A DNA stretch of 64,000 nt from Tepidiphilus succinatimandens. GTDB taxonomy: Bacteria > Pseudomonadota > Gammaproteobacteria > Burkholderiales > Rhodocyclaceae. Below the pieces are notes generated by a model, which did no database searches, was not told the origin of the DNA, and saw only the letters and a program-made list of their open reading frames with translations. A program made the position numbers and the translations under genes. The stretch covers positions 287,759-351,758 of the forward strand of contig NZ_SBIK01000001.1 of NCBI RefSeq assembly GCF_006503695.1, in the 5' to 3' direction. Below are positions 18,339 through 28,130 of this stretch, one piece after another. How positions within the stretch are numbered: the stretch's first letter is position 1; each line of letters begins with the position of its first letter.

Positions 18339-21300
18339 CACTTCCCTCCCTCTCCTTCCACCGGAACGGGTTCCAGGGGTTTGACCTCGGGCTCCGACCA
18401 TGGGCCCGTCACATGAAACCGCCGCCCCAAGATCCGCCCGAAAGGATCGCCCAGAAGCTTCTGCCCGATGAACGCCACCGCCCCGGCGAGCGGATTGGCG
18501 ATGCCCACGGCCACCGCCGTGCTGTCCGACAACTGGGGCACCACCGTCACGTCCAGCTCTTGCGTCTGCTTGCGCAAATCCACCATGCCGACCATCTCCA
18601 CCGTCGCGCTCGGCGCCGAGATGCGCAGGTTTCCCGTCGTCAGGTAGCCATCGTTGAGGGCAAAGCCCCCGTACAGGCGATCGAAGGCCATCCCCTTGGC
18701 AAACACGTCACCAAAATCGAGCAACAAACGCCGCGGCAGGCTCTGCAGGCTCAAGATCCCCAGCAAGCGCCCCACCCCAGGCTCGATCTCCTCGAACCGC
18801 CCGTTGACGATCTCGATCTCCCCTCGTCCGGCCACCTTGTAGAGATCGAAACCGAGCGGCGAACCCGGCCAGCGCCACTGGGCCGTCACCTGCCCCTTTC
18901 CTCCCTTGAGCCCGGCGGTATCGAACCAATGCCGCACCGTCTTGCCCGCATCCTCGATCGTCATCTTCGTGGCAAACTCGGTCTGCGGCCGCTCGCCATC
19001 GCGCCACACACCGCTCGCGTCGATGCGAAACACCGCCGGCACCTCCAGCGTGAGCGCATCGAGCGACCATCTTCCCGGCGCGAGGCTCGCGCGCAGCGCC
19101 AATGCCCCCAGCCAGCGTTCGCCCAAGCCGAAGCGATCGACCGTGAGATCGAAGGCCGGCAGGCGCCCTTCCTGCGGGGCTTGCCCCCCCTCTTCCGCCT
19201 CCGGCATCATCAGCTTCGCGAACCGCCCTTCGACGCGCTCGGCCCCCTCCCTGCCCAAGGTCACGCGCACGTTCCCCTGGGCTTCGTCGGCGGTCAGTGC
19301 CAGCGACCAGACGGGCCCCTTGCTCTCGCCCTGCACGTGCACGCGATGCCAATGCCGCCCAAGGAAACGGGCCGCCGCCGCATCCACCTGCAGTGCGGCA
19401 AACGCCGTTCCCCCTCCCCCATCGCCGATGTCATCGGTCACGGCCAGCCAACGATCCAGGTCGAGCTCGGAGGCGGCAAGTTGCAGCATGCCGCCCTTGC
19501 GCGGTGCCGGCGGCGCATCCACCGCTCCCACCGCCGCCGCCCAGGCGCCGTCGCGCGCGCGCACGAAACGCAGGCGATCGTCGAGCTGCGCTTTTACTTC
19601 CATGCCTACAGGCAAAAACTTGAACTCCGCCCGGCTCGGCCAGCGCACCCCGGCAGGTTTGTCCAGGGGCGGCGGCAGGTCCGAGCCCATGCCCGTGAGA
19701 TCGGAGGTGAGCACCAGCGCCGGCCCATCCCTGGCGAAGCTCATCGTCCCGCTCACCGCCGTCGAACCGGACAGGGGCAGTTTCCCGAATACGGCCGAGA
19801 GCTGCGCTGCCGAGAACGATCCCTGCAAGGCGAGCTTCGGCGGATCGCCCCCCAGCCATTTCGCCGTCACCGGCGCATCCCACCATTTGCCCGCGGCCTG
19901 CGCCGAGCGCACGCCCTGCCCGTCGAACACTACCTCGCCGCGAATCTGCTCGATCGGCCAGCCCGTCACCTGCGCCGGGATCCGTCCCTCGGAGAACGTC
20001 AGCGACCCGCTCACCCCCGAAGCGAGATCGCCAGCGAAGGGCATCGTCAGCCCCAGGCGCAGCGCCGTCTTCGCCTCCAGCTGCACCGCCTGCAGAGCCG
20101 AGAGCGGCAAATCTTGGCGCAAAGGACTGGCGGCGGCATAGCGCAGAAACGCCGACCACGGCCCCTCGGCTTCGCCCGTCAGCGTCAGCACCGGAATCTC
20201 GGCGTCGAACGCAGGAATGAAGGCGTGGATCGGCCCGAACCGCACCCCTTGGGCGTGCGCCTGGGCCACCTCGATCGCCACCGCTCCCCGATCGAAGGTC
20301 ACCACCCCCTTCACCTGCTCGAATTCCGGCCACTGCGGCGCAAAGCGCAGCGTCACCCCTTCGAGCGGCAGGCGCAGCCAGAACTCCCCGCCGTTGCCGC
20401 GGAAGGGAAACTCGGCGAGCGGCCCGCGCAGGCGAAACTCCACCGCCGAGAGCTTGCCGGCCACCAAGGCATCGCGCAGCCATCCCTGCAGCCGCGGTCC
20501 CACCGCGCCGCCCGGCAGATAGCGCACCAAGCGATCGAGCGCCACCTCGTCGAGCGAACCTTGCAGATCGGCCACGTCGCCCGCACGCGCCAGGCGGTAA
20601 CGCCCCGATACCCGCGCGGTGAAATCCTCGGTGCGCAGCCGCCCTTCCTCCAGCGTCAGGTCGTAGCCGTTGCCGTCGTACGCCCAACGCCCCTGGATCA
20701 CGCCCTCGGGTACCGCCACCGTCTCGAGCCGCGGCCACACCGCCGGCCAGCTCATCGCCCCTTGCGCGACCGACAGCGCGAATTCGCCCCCCGCGCGATC
20801 CCCTGCGATGCGCCCGCTCACGCCGCGCACGCCAAAGGAATCTCCCACCGCCGCCCAGCCCACTTTTTCCAGGGTGAGGTCGAACGACTGCAGGTTCTGG
20901 CCACCCAAGACCACGACGCCGGAGGCCGATCCTTCGGGGCGCAGGCCCGCCGCCTGCGGCCACCACAGCGCAAGCGACTCGCCGCCGATCTCCTTCAGGT
21001 CGAAATGCGCCTCCACCCGCCCCAGGCGTGAACCGGAAAGCAGCACCGACGCATGCCGCACCGCCCCAGGCGCCTCGCCCTCGAACCCCGCCTGCCAGCC
21101 CCACACCCCTAGCGCCAGCGCCAGCGACCCACGGGCGTGCGCCTCCTGGCCGTCGCGCCGCCACGCGAGCCGCGCTTCGCCCACTTCGACGCTCACCCCC
21201 GTCGGCAAACCCGACGCTGGCGCAGCGCCCCCAGCCTGCAGCCGCTGCTTCAGCGCCGCCGCATCGTCCACCCGCACCTGCGCCGCCGGCACGAGGATCT

Positions 21301-21637
21301 GCACCACCCCCTTGCCGCTGCGCCACGCCTCCCACCCTCCGCCCAGGGTCACCTGCACGAGCGGCAGCGAGGCCTCGGCCCCGTCGGTATGAACCTGCAC
21401 GTCGTTCGCCACCGCTACCGGCCACCAGCCGTTCCATTGCCCTTCCAGACGGCCGACCGAGACCTGCATCCCGCTACGCGCCGAAAGCTCGCGCACCAGC
21501 GCCTCGCGCCAGCGGTCGAGCTCCGGCCACAGCCAGAACCGCAACGCCGCAAGCAGCATCACCATCAGCACCGCCGCGACGCCTACGAGCATCGCCGCCG
21601 CGATCCCTAGCCTGCGCACTCCCGTTGCGATCCTCAA
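18338..21637 (-). CDS. yhdP: YhdP-family AsmA-like inner-membrane lipid transport protein
   Basis: 1099 residues, anchored by one N-terminal transmembrane segment (residues ~10-33) with a long periplasmic part of repeating beta structure. The DUF3971 and AsmA2 regions are recognisable (e.g. GGKGQVTAQWRWPGSPL; NGRFEEIEPGVGRLLGILSLQSLPRRL near the C-terminus). In E. coli, YhdP is one of the AsmA-like bridges that move phospholipids to the outer membrane. The start is uncertain: the frame opens with TTG at 21637 and a GTG lies six codons in. It is divergent from glnE and begins the yhdP-nit-tldD operon. Confidence 0.92.
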   Translation of the reverse strand: MRIATGVRRLGIAAAMLVGVAAVLMVMLLAALRFWLWPELDRWREALVRELSARSGMQVSVGRLEGQWNGWWPVAVANDVQVHTDGAEASLPLVQVTLGGGWEAWRSGKGVVQILVPAAQVRVDDAAALKQRLQAGGAAPASGLPTGVSVEVGEARLAWRRDGQEAHARGSLALALGVWGWQAGFEGEAPGAVRHASVLLSGSRLGRVEAHFDLKEIGGESLALWWPQAAGLRPEGSASGVVVLGGQNLQSFDLTLEKVGWAAVGDSFGVRGVSGRIAGDRAGGEFALSVAQGAMSWPAVWPRLETVAVPEGVIQGRWAYDGNGYDLTLEEGRLRTEDFTARVSGRYRLARAGDVADLQGSLDEVALDRLVRYLPGGAVGPRLQGWLRDALVAGKLSAVEFRLRGPLAEFPFRGNGGEFWLRLPLEGVTLRFAPQWPEFEQVKGVVTFDRGAVAIEVAQAHAQGVRFGPIHAFIPAFDAEIPVLTLTGEAEGPWSAFLRYAAASPLRQDLPLSALQAVQLEAKTALRLGLTMPFAGDLASGVSGSLTFSEGRIPAQVTGWPIEQIRGEVVFDGQGVRSAQAAGKWWDAPVTAKWLGGDPPKLALQGSFSAAQLSAVFGKLPLSGSTAVSGTMSFARDGPALVLTSDLTGMGSDLPPPLDKPAGVRWPSRAEFKFLPVGMEVKAQLDDRLRFVRARDGAWAAAVGAVDAPPAPRKGGMLQLAASELDLDRWLAVTDDIGDGGGGTAFAALQVDAAAARFLGRHWHRVHVQGESKGPVWSLALTADEAQGNVRVTLGREGAERVEGRFAKLMMPEAEEGGQAPQEGRLPAFDLTVDRFGLGERWLGALALRASLAPGRWSLDALTLEVPAVFRIDASGVWRDGERPQTEFATKMTIEDAGKTVRHWFDTAGLKGGKGQVTAQWRWPGSPLGFDLYKVAGRGEIEIVNGRFEEIEPGVGRLLGILSLQSLPRRLLLDFGDVFAKGMAFDRLYGGFALNDGYLTTGNLRISAPSATVEMVGMVDLRKQTQELDVTVVPQLSDSTAVAVGIANPLAGAVAFIGQKLLGDPFGRILGRRFHVTGPWSEPEVKPLEPVPVEGEGGK

Positions 21638-21714
21638 ACCCCGAACCCTCCGCTATCGCAATACACTACAATGGATACAGCCCGCATTGTAACGGACGCC
21701 CACCCGAGCCTGTC

Positions 21715-24390
21715 ATGCAGACCCTGCCCGCCCCCTACGCCGAAACCCTCCGTTACAGCCCCTTTCTCGCGCGGCTGCTCGATTCCCGTCCCTGGCTCGC
21801 GGAGCATCTGGCCGCCACGCTCGACTCCCCCATCGACCGCGAGGCGATGCAGGCGTTCCTTACCGACCCGCCCGGTCCGCTGCCGTTCGACCCCGACGAA
21901 CGGCTGGAAGCCTCCCTGCGCCGACTGCGCGCCCGGGTGCTCGCGCACGTGGCGCTGCGCGACCTCGCCGGGCGAGCCAACCTCGACGAAGTCACCGGCA
22001 CCATGACCACGCTGGCCGAAGTCGCCCTGGAAGCGGCCCACGACCACGCCTTCGAGCATCTCATCGAGCGCCACGGCCGCCCGCTCTCCTCCTCCGGCTG
22101 GGAACAGGAACTGCTCGTCGTCGGCATGGGCAAGCTCGGCGGGCGCGAGCTCAACGTCTCCTCCGACATCGACCTCGTCTTCCTCTACCCCGAAGACGGC
22201 GACACCGCCGGTCCCAAGATCCTCAGCAACTTCGAATTCTTCGAGCGGCTCGGCCGGCGCCTCATCCACCTCCTCAGCGCCCCCACCGCCGACGGCTTCG
22301 TCTTCCGCGTCGACATGCGCCTGCGTCCGCACGGCGACTCGGGGCCGCTCGTATGTTCCTTCGACATGCTCGAAGACTACCTCCTCACTCAGGGGCGGGA
22401 ATGGGAGCGCTATGCCTGGATCAAGGGGCGCGTGCTGCGCGGCGAGCGCTGGCAGGAACTCGAAGCCCTGGTGCGCCCTTTCGTCTTTCGCAAATACCTC
22501 GACTACGGCGCGATCGAAGCCATGCGGGCGCTGCATGCCCAGATCCGTCACGAAGTGATGCGCCAGGATCGGCTCGACGACGTCAAGCTCGGCCCCGGCG
22601 GCATCCGCGAGATCGAGTTCATCGCCCAGGTGCATCAGCTCATCCGCGGTGGCCGCGACCCCGAACTGCAGATCCGCCCCACGCGCCAGGTACTGCGCCG
22701 GCTCGCCGAGCGCGGCATCCTGCCCGCAGAAACCGCCGCGGCGCTCGACGAAGCCTACGTTTTCCTGCGCCGTGTCGAACACCGCCTGCAATACTGGGAA
22801 GACGCCCAGACCCACCGCCTGCCGCGCGACGAAAACCAACGCACGCTGCTCGCCCAGGCGATGGGCTACCCCGACTGGAGCGCCTTCGCGCGCGAACTCG
22901 AGCGCCACCGCGAGCGCGTCGCCGCCGAATTCACCCACGTCTTCGGGCACGAAGAGCAAAGCACCACCGTGGCCGTACCGGTACTCAGTGCCGCCGTCGA
23001 CGAACTCGAACACTGCCTGCAAGAACGCGGTTTCACGCGGTCCGCCGAACTCGCCCGACGCCTCGACGCCTTCCGCGCCTCGCCGCGCACCCGCGCGCTC
23101 ACCGCAGCCGACCGCAACCGGCTCGAAGCCCTGCTGCCGCGCGCCATCGACATCGCCGCCGCACATCCCAAACACGACGACGTGCTCGAACGCCTCCTCG
23201 ATCTCTTCGAAGCCATCGGCCGGCGCAGCGCCTACCTCTCGCTGCTGCAGGAATACCCGCAGGCGCTGCGCCGCGTGGCCGAACTCGTCGGCGCGGCGCG
23301 TCAGGCCGCCACCTACCTCTCGCGCCACCCCATTCTGCTCGACGAACTCCTCGACGAGCGCCACCTCGACGAAGAACCCGACTGGCCCGCTTTCGCGCGC
23401 GAGCTCGAGCGTCTGCTCGACGCCCTCGAACCCGACGCCGAGCGCCAGATGGACCTGATGCGCGAGCATCACCACGCCCAAGCCTTTCGCCTGCTCATGC
23501 GCGACCTCGCCGGCCGGCTGACGGTGGAGCGCCTCTCGGATCACCTCTCGGCGCTCGCCGACACCCTGCTCGAGCTCAGCCTGCGCTACGTCTGGCGCAA
23601 GCTGCGCCGCCGCCACACCGACACCCCGCGCTTCGCCGTGATCGCCTATGGCAAGCTCGGCAGCAAGGAACTGGGCTACGTCTCCGATCTCGACCTCGTC
23701 TACCTCTTCGACGACCCCCACCCCGACGCACTCGAAACCTACACCCGCACCGCCCAGCGCCTCAACACCTGGCTCTCCACGCGCACCGCCGCCGGCATCC
23801 TCTACGAAGTCGACCTGCGCCTGCGCCCCGACGGCGAAGCGGGGCTGCCGGTCACTCCTCTCGAAGGCTTCCACCGCTATCAGCGCGAGAAAGCCTGGAC
23901 CTGGGAACACCAGGCGCTCACCCGCGCCCGCTTCTGCGCCGGCGACCCGGAGCTCGGCGCGCGCTTCGAAGCCATCCGCCGCGAGATCCTCTGCCTGCCG
24001 CGCGAGCCCGCCAAGCTCAGGGAAGAAGTGCTCGCCATGCGGCAGAAGATGCGCGACGCCCACCCCTCCCGCCCGGGGCTCTTCCACCTCAAACACGACC
24101 CGGGCGGCCTCGTCGACGTCGAATTCCTGGTGCAATACCTCGTGCTCGCGCACGCCCACCAACACCCCGAACTCACCGCGAACACCGGTAACATCGCCCT
24201 GCTACGCTGTGCGGCGCAGATGGGCCTCATCGACGCCGCGCTCGCCCGGCAGGTCGCCGACGCCTACCGCGAACTGCGCCGTCTGCAGCACCGCCAGCGC
24301 CTCGACGAACTTCCGGCCGTCGTCCCCGAAGGGGAAGCCGCGGCGCTGCGCGAACCCGTCCTCGCCCTGTGGCGGCAAATCTTCACCTGA
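21715..24390 (+). CDS. glnE: glutamine synthetase adenylyltransferase/adenylyl-removing enzyme
   Basis: 891 residues. It adjusts glutamine synthetase activity by adding or removing AMP in response to P-II. Two nucleotidyltransferase domains are visible: an N-terminal one with GMGKLGGRELNVSSDIDLVF (~residue 136) and a C-terminal one with AYGKLGSKELGYVSDLDLVYLF (~645), each followed by helical regions including HLKHDPGGLVDVEFLVQYLVL. The ATG at 21715 fits family length, although the Shine-Dalgarno signal is weak. It is divergent from yhdP and followed 16 bp later by the CYTH-CHAD gene. Confidence 0.96.
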   Translation: MQTLPAPYAETLRYSPFLARLLDSRPWLAEHLAATLDSPIDREAMQAFLTDPPGPLPFDPDERLEASLRRLRARVLAHVALRDLAGRANLDEVTGTMTTLAEVALEAAHDHAFEHLIERHGRPLSSSGWEQELLVVGMGKLGGRELNVSSDIDLVFLYPEDGDTAGPKILSNFEFFERLGRRLIHLLSAPTADGFVFRVDMRLRPHGDSGPLVCSFDMLEDYLLTQGREWERYAWIKGRVLRGERWQELEALVRPFVFRKYLDYGAIEAMRALHAQIRHEVMRQDRLDDVKLGPGGIREIEFIAQVHQLIRGGRDPELQIRPTRQVLRRLAERGILPAETAAALDEAYVFLRRVEHRLQYWEDAQTHRLPRDENQRTLLAQAMGYPDWSAFARELERHRERVAAEFTHVFGHEEQSTTVAVPVLSAAVDELEHCLQERGFTRSAELARRLDAFRASPRTRALTAADRNRLEALLPRAIDIAAAHPKHDDVLERLLDLFEAIGRRSAYLSLLQEYPQALRRVAELVGAARQAATYLSRHPILLDELLDERHLDEEPDWPAFARELERLLDALEPDAERQMDLMREHHHAQAFRLLMRDLAGRLTVERLSDHLSALADTLLELSLRYVWRKLRRRHTDTPRFAVIAYGKLGSKELGYVSDLDLVYLFDDPHPDALETYTRTAQRLNTWLSTRTAAGILYEVDLRLRPDGEAGLPVTPLEGFHRYQREKAWTWEHQALTRARFCAGDPELGARFEAIRREILCLPREPAKLREEVLAMRQKMRDAHPSRPGLFHLKHDPGGLVDVEFLVQYLVLAHAHQHPELTANTGNIALLRCAAQMGLIDAALARQVADAYRELRRLQHRQRLDELPAVVPEGEAAALREPVLALWRQIFT

Positions 24391-24406
24391 GGTACCAAGA
24401 ACGGTC

Positions 24407-25900
24407 ATGACCATCGAAACCGAACTCAAGCTCGGCATCCGCCGCGGCGACCTCCCCCGTCTGCGGGCGCACCCTCTGCTCGCCACGGCGCGTCACCATC
24501 CCCCGGTGCGTGTGGACAACACCTACTACGACACCGAAGACGAAGCGCTCGCACGCCACGGCATCGCCCTGCGCCTGCGCCAGATGGCGGGACGCAAACT
24601 CCTCACCGTCAAAACTGCCGCTCCCAGCCGCAGCGGGCTCTCCTCGCGCCAGGAATGGGAAGCTCCCTGGCCCGGTACGTTCGACTTCACCTTCGTCGAA
24701 GACGACGCTGTGCGCGAGCGCCTGGAAAAAGTCCGCGAGCGCCTCGAACCGCGCTTTCGCACCCGGTTTCGCCGCGAGATCTGGGAACTCCCCTGCGGCG
24801 AGGGGCACATCGAGATCGCGCTCGACCTCGGCCGACTGGAAGCCGGCGCAGCGAAATTGCCGATCCATGAGCTCGAACTCGAGGCCTACGCAGTCCCCGC
24901 CGCCGAACTCCTGACGCTCGCCCGGGCGCTGGCGCAAGATCTCTCCCTGTGGCCCGAAAACCGCAGCAAGGCCGAGCGCGCCATGCAGCTCGCCGCCGGC
25001 ACCTGGGCCGCGCCGGTCAAGGCCGTCGCAGTCGAACTCGACGCCAAGGGCGACCCCCTCGCGGCGCTGCGCGCCCTTGCCGACGAAGTGCTCGCCCACT
25101 GGAGCGGCAACCTGGCGCTGCTGCCTTACCGCCACGACCCCGAATACCTGCACCAGATCCGCGTCGCCCTGCGCCGGCTGCGGGCGCTGCTGCAGATCTT
25201 CGAACCGGTCACCGGCCCCGAATTCGCCAGCCACTGGCGCGAACGCCTCGGCGAGCTCGCCGCCGAACTCGGCCAGCTGCGCGACCTCGACGTGCTCCTC
25301 GACGAGCTGCTCACCCCCGCCCTCGAACGTTGCCCCGTCGAGCGCGAGGCCCTCGGCGAGCTCGCCGCTCGGCTCTCCAGCGAACGCGAGCGCCTGCGCC
25401 GTCGCAGCGGCCGCCTCGACCCCGGCCGCCACGGCCGGGTGCTGCTCGACTTCCTCGCCGCGCTCGAAGCCCTGCCCGGCAACGCCCTCATCCGCGCGAG
25501 CGACCTGCGCCACTTCGCCCGTGACCGGCTCGAAGCGCTGCGCAAGAAAGCCCGCCGGCGGCTGGCCGCCCACCTCGGCGACCCTTCCCCCGCCGTGCGC
25601 CATCGGCTGCGCATCGCCCTCAAGAAACTGCGCTATGGGCTGGAATTCTTCCGTTCCCTGTGGCAGGGCAAGGCCACCGCCCGCGCGCTCGCCCGGCTCA
25701 AGCGGGCCCTCGACGTACTCGGCCGCGCCCAGGACTGGCAGGCGGCGCAAGAGGCACTCGTCCAGCGGCAAAAGCGCTATCCTGAAGAACGGCTCGCCGC
25801 CGCCGTGCTGCTTGCCTGGCACCACGAGCGCATCGCCCGCGACACCGCCGAGATCCTCGGCAACCTCGAAGACTGGCTCGAAGACGACCTCACCGGATGA
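24407..25900 (+). CDS. CYTH-CHAD domain protein (inorganic triphosphatase-like)
   Basis: 497 residues. The N-terminal CYTH domain starts MTIETELKLGI with the ExExK signature and continues with RVDNTYYDTEDEAL and LTVKTA; CYTH enzymes (E. coli YgiF) hydrolyse triphosphate. The C-terminal CHAD domain (from ~residue 235) is helical and rich in conserved His and Arg ([34 protein letters not shown]), matching polyphosphate-binding modules. It follows glnE by 16 bp and overlaps sixA by 4 bp, so the three are probably one transcript. Confidence 0.92.
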   Translation: MTIETELKLGIRRGDLPRLRAHPLLATARHHPPVRVDNTYYDTEDEALARHGIALRLRQMAGRKLLTVKTAAPSRSGLSSRQEWEAPWPGTFDFTFVEDDAVRERLEKVRERLEPRFRTRFRREIWELPCGEGHIEIALDLGRLEAGAAKLPIHELELEAYAVPAAELLTLARALAQDLSLWPENRSKAERAMQLAAGTWAAPVKAVAVELDAKGDPLAALRALADEVLAHWSGNLALLPYRHDPEYLHQIRVALRRLRALLQIFEPVTGPEFASHWRERLGELAAELGQLRDLDVLLDELLTPALERCPVEREALGELAARLSSERERLRRRSGRLDPGRHGRVLLDFLAALEALPGNALIRASDLRHFARDRLEALRKKARRRLAAHLGDPSPAVRHRLRIALKKLRYGLEFFRSLWQGKATARALARLKRALDVLGRAQDWQAAQEALVQRQKRYPEERLAAAVLLAWHHERIARDTAEILGNLEDWLEDDLTG

Positions 25901-26361
25901 CGCACATGGATCTTCTTCTCTGGCGCCACGCCGAAGCCCAGGACGGGCAAGACGACCTCGCCCGCCCCCTCACCGAACACGGACACCGTCAGGCCAAGCG
26001 CATCGCCCGCTGGCTGGAACGGCACGCCCCCGAAGACCTGCGCCGCTGCTGCAGCCCCGCGCGCCGCGCCCGTGAGACGCTCGAAGCCTGGACCCAGGAC
26101 TACGAGCTCCTGCCCGAGGCCGCCCCCGGCGCCGCGCCCCTTGCCGTGCTCGCCGCCATCGGCTGGCCCGAGCTCGAACGCCCCACCCTCATCGTCGGCC
26201 ACCAACCCACCCTCGGCGGCATCGCCGCGCTCGTACTCGCCGGCCAGCACAGCACCTGGTCCATCCGGCGCAGCGCCCTGTGGTGGTTCAAACGCCGCCA
26301 GCGCCACGGCCACGTCGAGACGGTGCTGCGCGTCGTGCTCGATCCGGAACTGCTCGACTGA
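25897..26361 (+). CDS. phosphohistidine phosphatase SixA-like
   Basis: 154-residue histidine phosphatase (phosphoglycerate mutase fold). It begins with the RHAEA catalytic motif (LLLWRHAEAQDG) and has the second Arg in CCSPARRARETLEAW and a second His in LIVGHQPTLGG. SixA removes phosphate from HPt-domain or PTS proteins. It has a 4-bp overlap with the CYTH-CHAD gene. An alternative start three codons in (Met4) is possible. Confidence 0.88.
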   Translation: MTHMDLLLWRHAEAQDGQDDLARPLTEHGHRQAKRIARWLERHAPEDLRRCCSPARRARETLEAWTQDYELLPEAAPGAAPLAVLAAIGWPELERPTLIVGHQPTLGGIAALVLAGQHSTWSIRRSALWWFKRRQRHGHVETVLRVVLDPELLD

Positions 26362-26507
26362 AGCGCCATCCAATCGCTCATCGACCGGCTCTTCCCCTTC
26401 TCCGCACCGCACCCCAGCCGGTGCGAATGCCCTCCTTCCATCCGCCCCTATTGCGACGCATCAATCGCAGCATTACACTTCTTCTTTTCCAGAAACAATT
26501 TGCAACG

Positions 26508-27446
26508 ATGGCCCACGACAGCACCACTTCTCCGCCCAACGGCACGCGGCGCGTCATCGACGGCGTCGAACGGGTCTATTACGACGGCTACTGGATCAAG
26601 ACGTACCCTATCCCCAAAGATACGATCCAGGCCAAGCGCACCCTCATCGCCGCCCTCACCCGGCGCCTCTTCAACCACGTCGAGCACGGCCTCAACATCC
26701 CTGGCAAACGGCTCGATGAAGCCCGCGCGGCCTATCAGGCGGAAACCGACCCGCAGAAGAAGCGCGTCAAGGGCGCGATGCTCGCCGGCGCGCTCTTCAA
26801 CCGCGCCACCGACATCTTCACCAAGCTCACCGAGCTCGAAGAGCTCGGCGTCAAAATCACGCCGGACAACGAACTGATGCGCGAATGCGGCCGCTGCCTG
26901 CAGGAAGCTCTCTCCCTGGGGCGGCTCGTGCTGCATCGCAGCGGCGAAGAAGGCATCGACGAGCTCTGGGGCGAGCCCTTCCGCGCCTTCTCCATCCCCA
27001 TCGAAGACTTCTACGAGAGCCGCTACCTCAAGATCGCCTGGACCATGCGCGACATCGACCGGATCGCTCAGGTCATGTGCCGCACCATCGGCGCCCACCC
27101 CTTCTTCCAGGGCATCAACCCCTACGTCGAAGCCTACGCCCGCGCCGCCAAGGTCAAGACCGAGACGCTGCGCACCGACAAGGAAATCTTCGACGTCTGG
27201 GCCGACTTCGTCGTGGCCGGAGAAAATCTCGCCAACTACAAACCCAGGCTCTCCACCCCCCCATCGCGCGACGAGCTGCTGCTCATCACCGATGGCGAGC
27301 GCCTCATCCTCGACGGCAAGGAACTCATCGGACACATCACCCGCGCCCGCACCCCCATGCCCAAGAGCACGCAGAACTACATCGCCCGCTGCGAACACTT
27401 CGCCACGGGGGCGCTCGCCATCACCCGGCACCGGCTGGTCGCCTGA
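26508..27446 (+). CDS. conserved protein of unknown function
   Basis: 312-residue, mostly helical, soluble-looking protein that I cannot assign to a family. It begins MAHDSTTSPPNGTRRVIDGVERVYYDGYWIKTYPIP. Recognisable blocks are IQAKRTLIAALTRRLFNHVEHGLNIPGKRLDEARAAY, KGAMLAGALFNRATDIFTKL and MPKSTQNYIARCEHF. No transmembrane segments, signal peptide or Walker motifs are seen. The ATG at 26508 is used because upstream codons lack protein-like character, but there is no clear ribosome site. It is preceded by 146 bp with somewhat lower GC, which may hold its promoter. Confidence 0.7.
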   Translation: MAHDSTTSPPNGTRRVIDGVERVYYDGYWIKTYPIPKDTIQAKRTLIAALTRRLFNHVEHGLNIPGKRLDEARAAYQAETDPQKKRVKGAMLAGALFNRATDIFTKLTELEELGVKITPDNELMRECGRCLQEALSLGRLVLHRSGEEGIDELWGEPFRAFSIPIEDFYESRYLKIAWTMRDIDRIAQVMCRTIGAHPFFQGINPYVEAYARAAKVKTETLRTDKEIFDVWADFVVAGENLANYKPRLSTPPSRDELLLITDGERLILDGKELIGHITRARTPMPKSTQNYIARCEHFATGALAITRHRLVA

Positions 27447-27488
27447 CCCCCCCGTCGCGCGAACGCCGCCCCATCAGCCCGTCACTCG

Positions 27489-28130
27489 ATGACCCCGCCC
27501 AAACCCCTGGCCGCGCTCCTGCTCATCGTGCTGCCGGTGCTCGCCTGGTCTTGGCACGAAGCCGCCGATCGCCTCACCTGGTGGCTCGAAGCCCTGCCGG
27601 TCGTGCTCGCCCTGCCGTTGCTGCTGGTCACCGCCCGGCGCTTCCCCCTCACGCCGCTGCTCTATGGGATCATCACGATCCACATGGTCTTCCTGCTCGT
27701 GGGCGCCCACTACACTTATTCCCAGACACCCTTCGGATTCTGGCTCAAAGAGCTCCTCGCGCTGGAGCGCAACCCTTACGATCGCCTTGGCCATTTCCTG
27801 CAGGGAGTCACGCCGGCGCTGCTCGCCCGCGAGCTCTTCGTGCGCCTGGCCATCGTGCGCGGCAAGGGCTGGCAAGGATTCCTGGCCGTGGCGGTGGCGC
27901 TCGCCTTCAGCGCCTTCTACGAACTCCTCGAATGGGGCACCGCCATGACCTACGGCGCCGAAGCCGAACACTTCCTCGCCATGCAGGGCGACATCTGGGA
28001 CACCCAGTGGGACATGGCCACGGCACTCTTCGCCGCCGTGCTGATCCTGCCGCTCACCGCTGCGCGGCACCGCTGCCAGATCGCCTTGCTCAGCGCCCGA
28101 TCGGTTCCTGCTGCCCCACCGTCTCGATGA
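27489..28130 (+). CDS. YjdF/DUF2238 family inner-membrane protein
   Basis: 213 residues with about six hydrophobic segments. It has the DUF2238 hallmarks: [62 protein letters not shown] and [17 protein letters not shown] (conserved His, Glu, Asp and Trp in or near the membrane). Function is unknown. Its last 41 bp overlap the 3' end of convergent mnmA. Confidence 0.88.
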   Translation: MTPPKPLAALLLIVLPVLAWSWHEAADRLTWWLEALPVVLALPLLLVTARRFPLTPLLYGIITIHMVFLLVGAHYTYSQTPFGFWLKELLALERNPYDRLGHFLQGVTPALLARELFVRLAIVRGKGWQGFLAVAVALAFSAFYELLEWGTAMTYGAEAEHFLAMQGDIWDTQWDMATALFAAVLILPLTAARHRCQIALLSARSVPAAPPSR

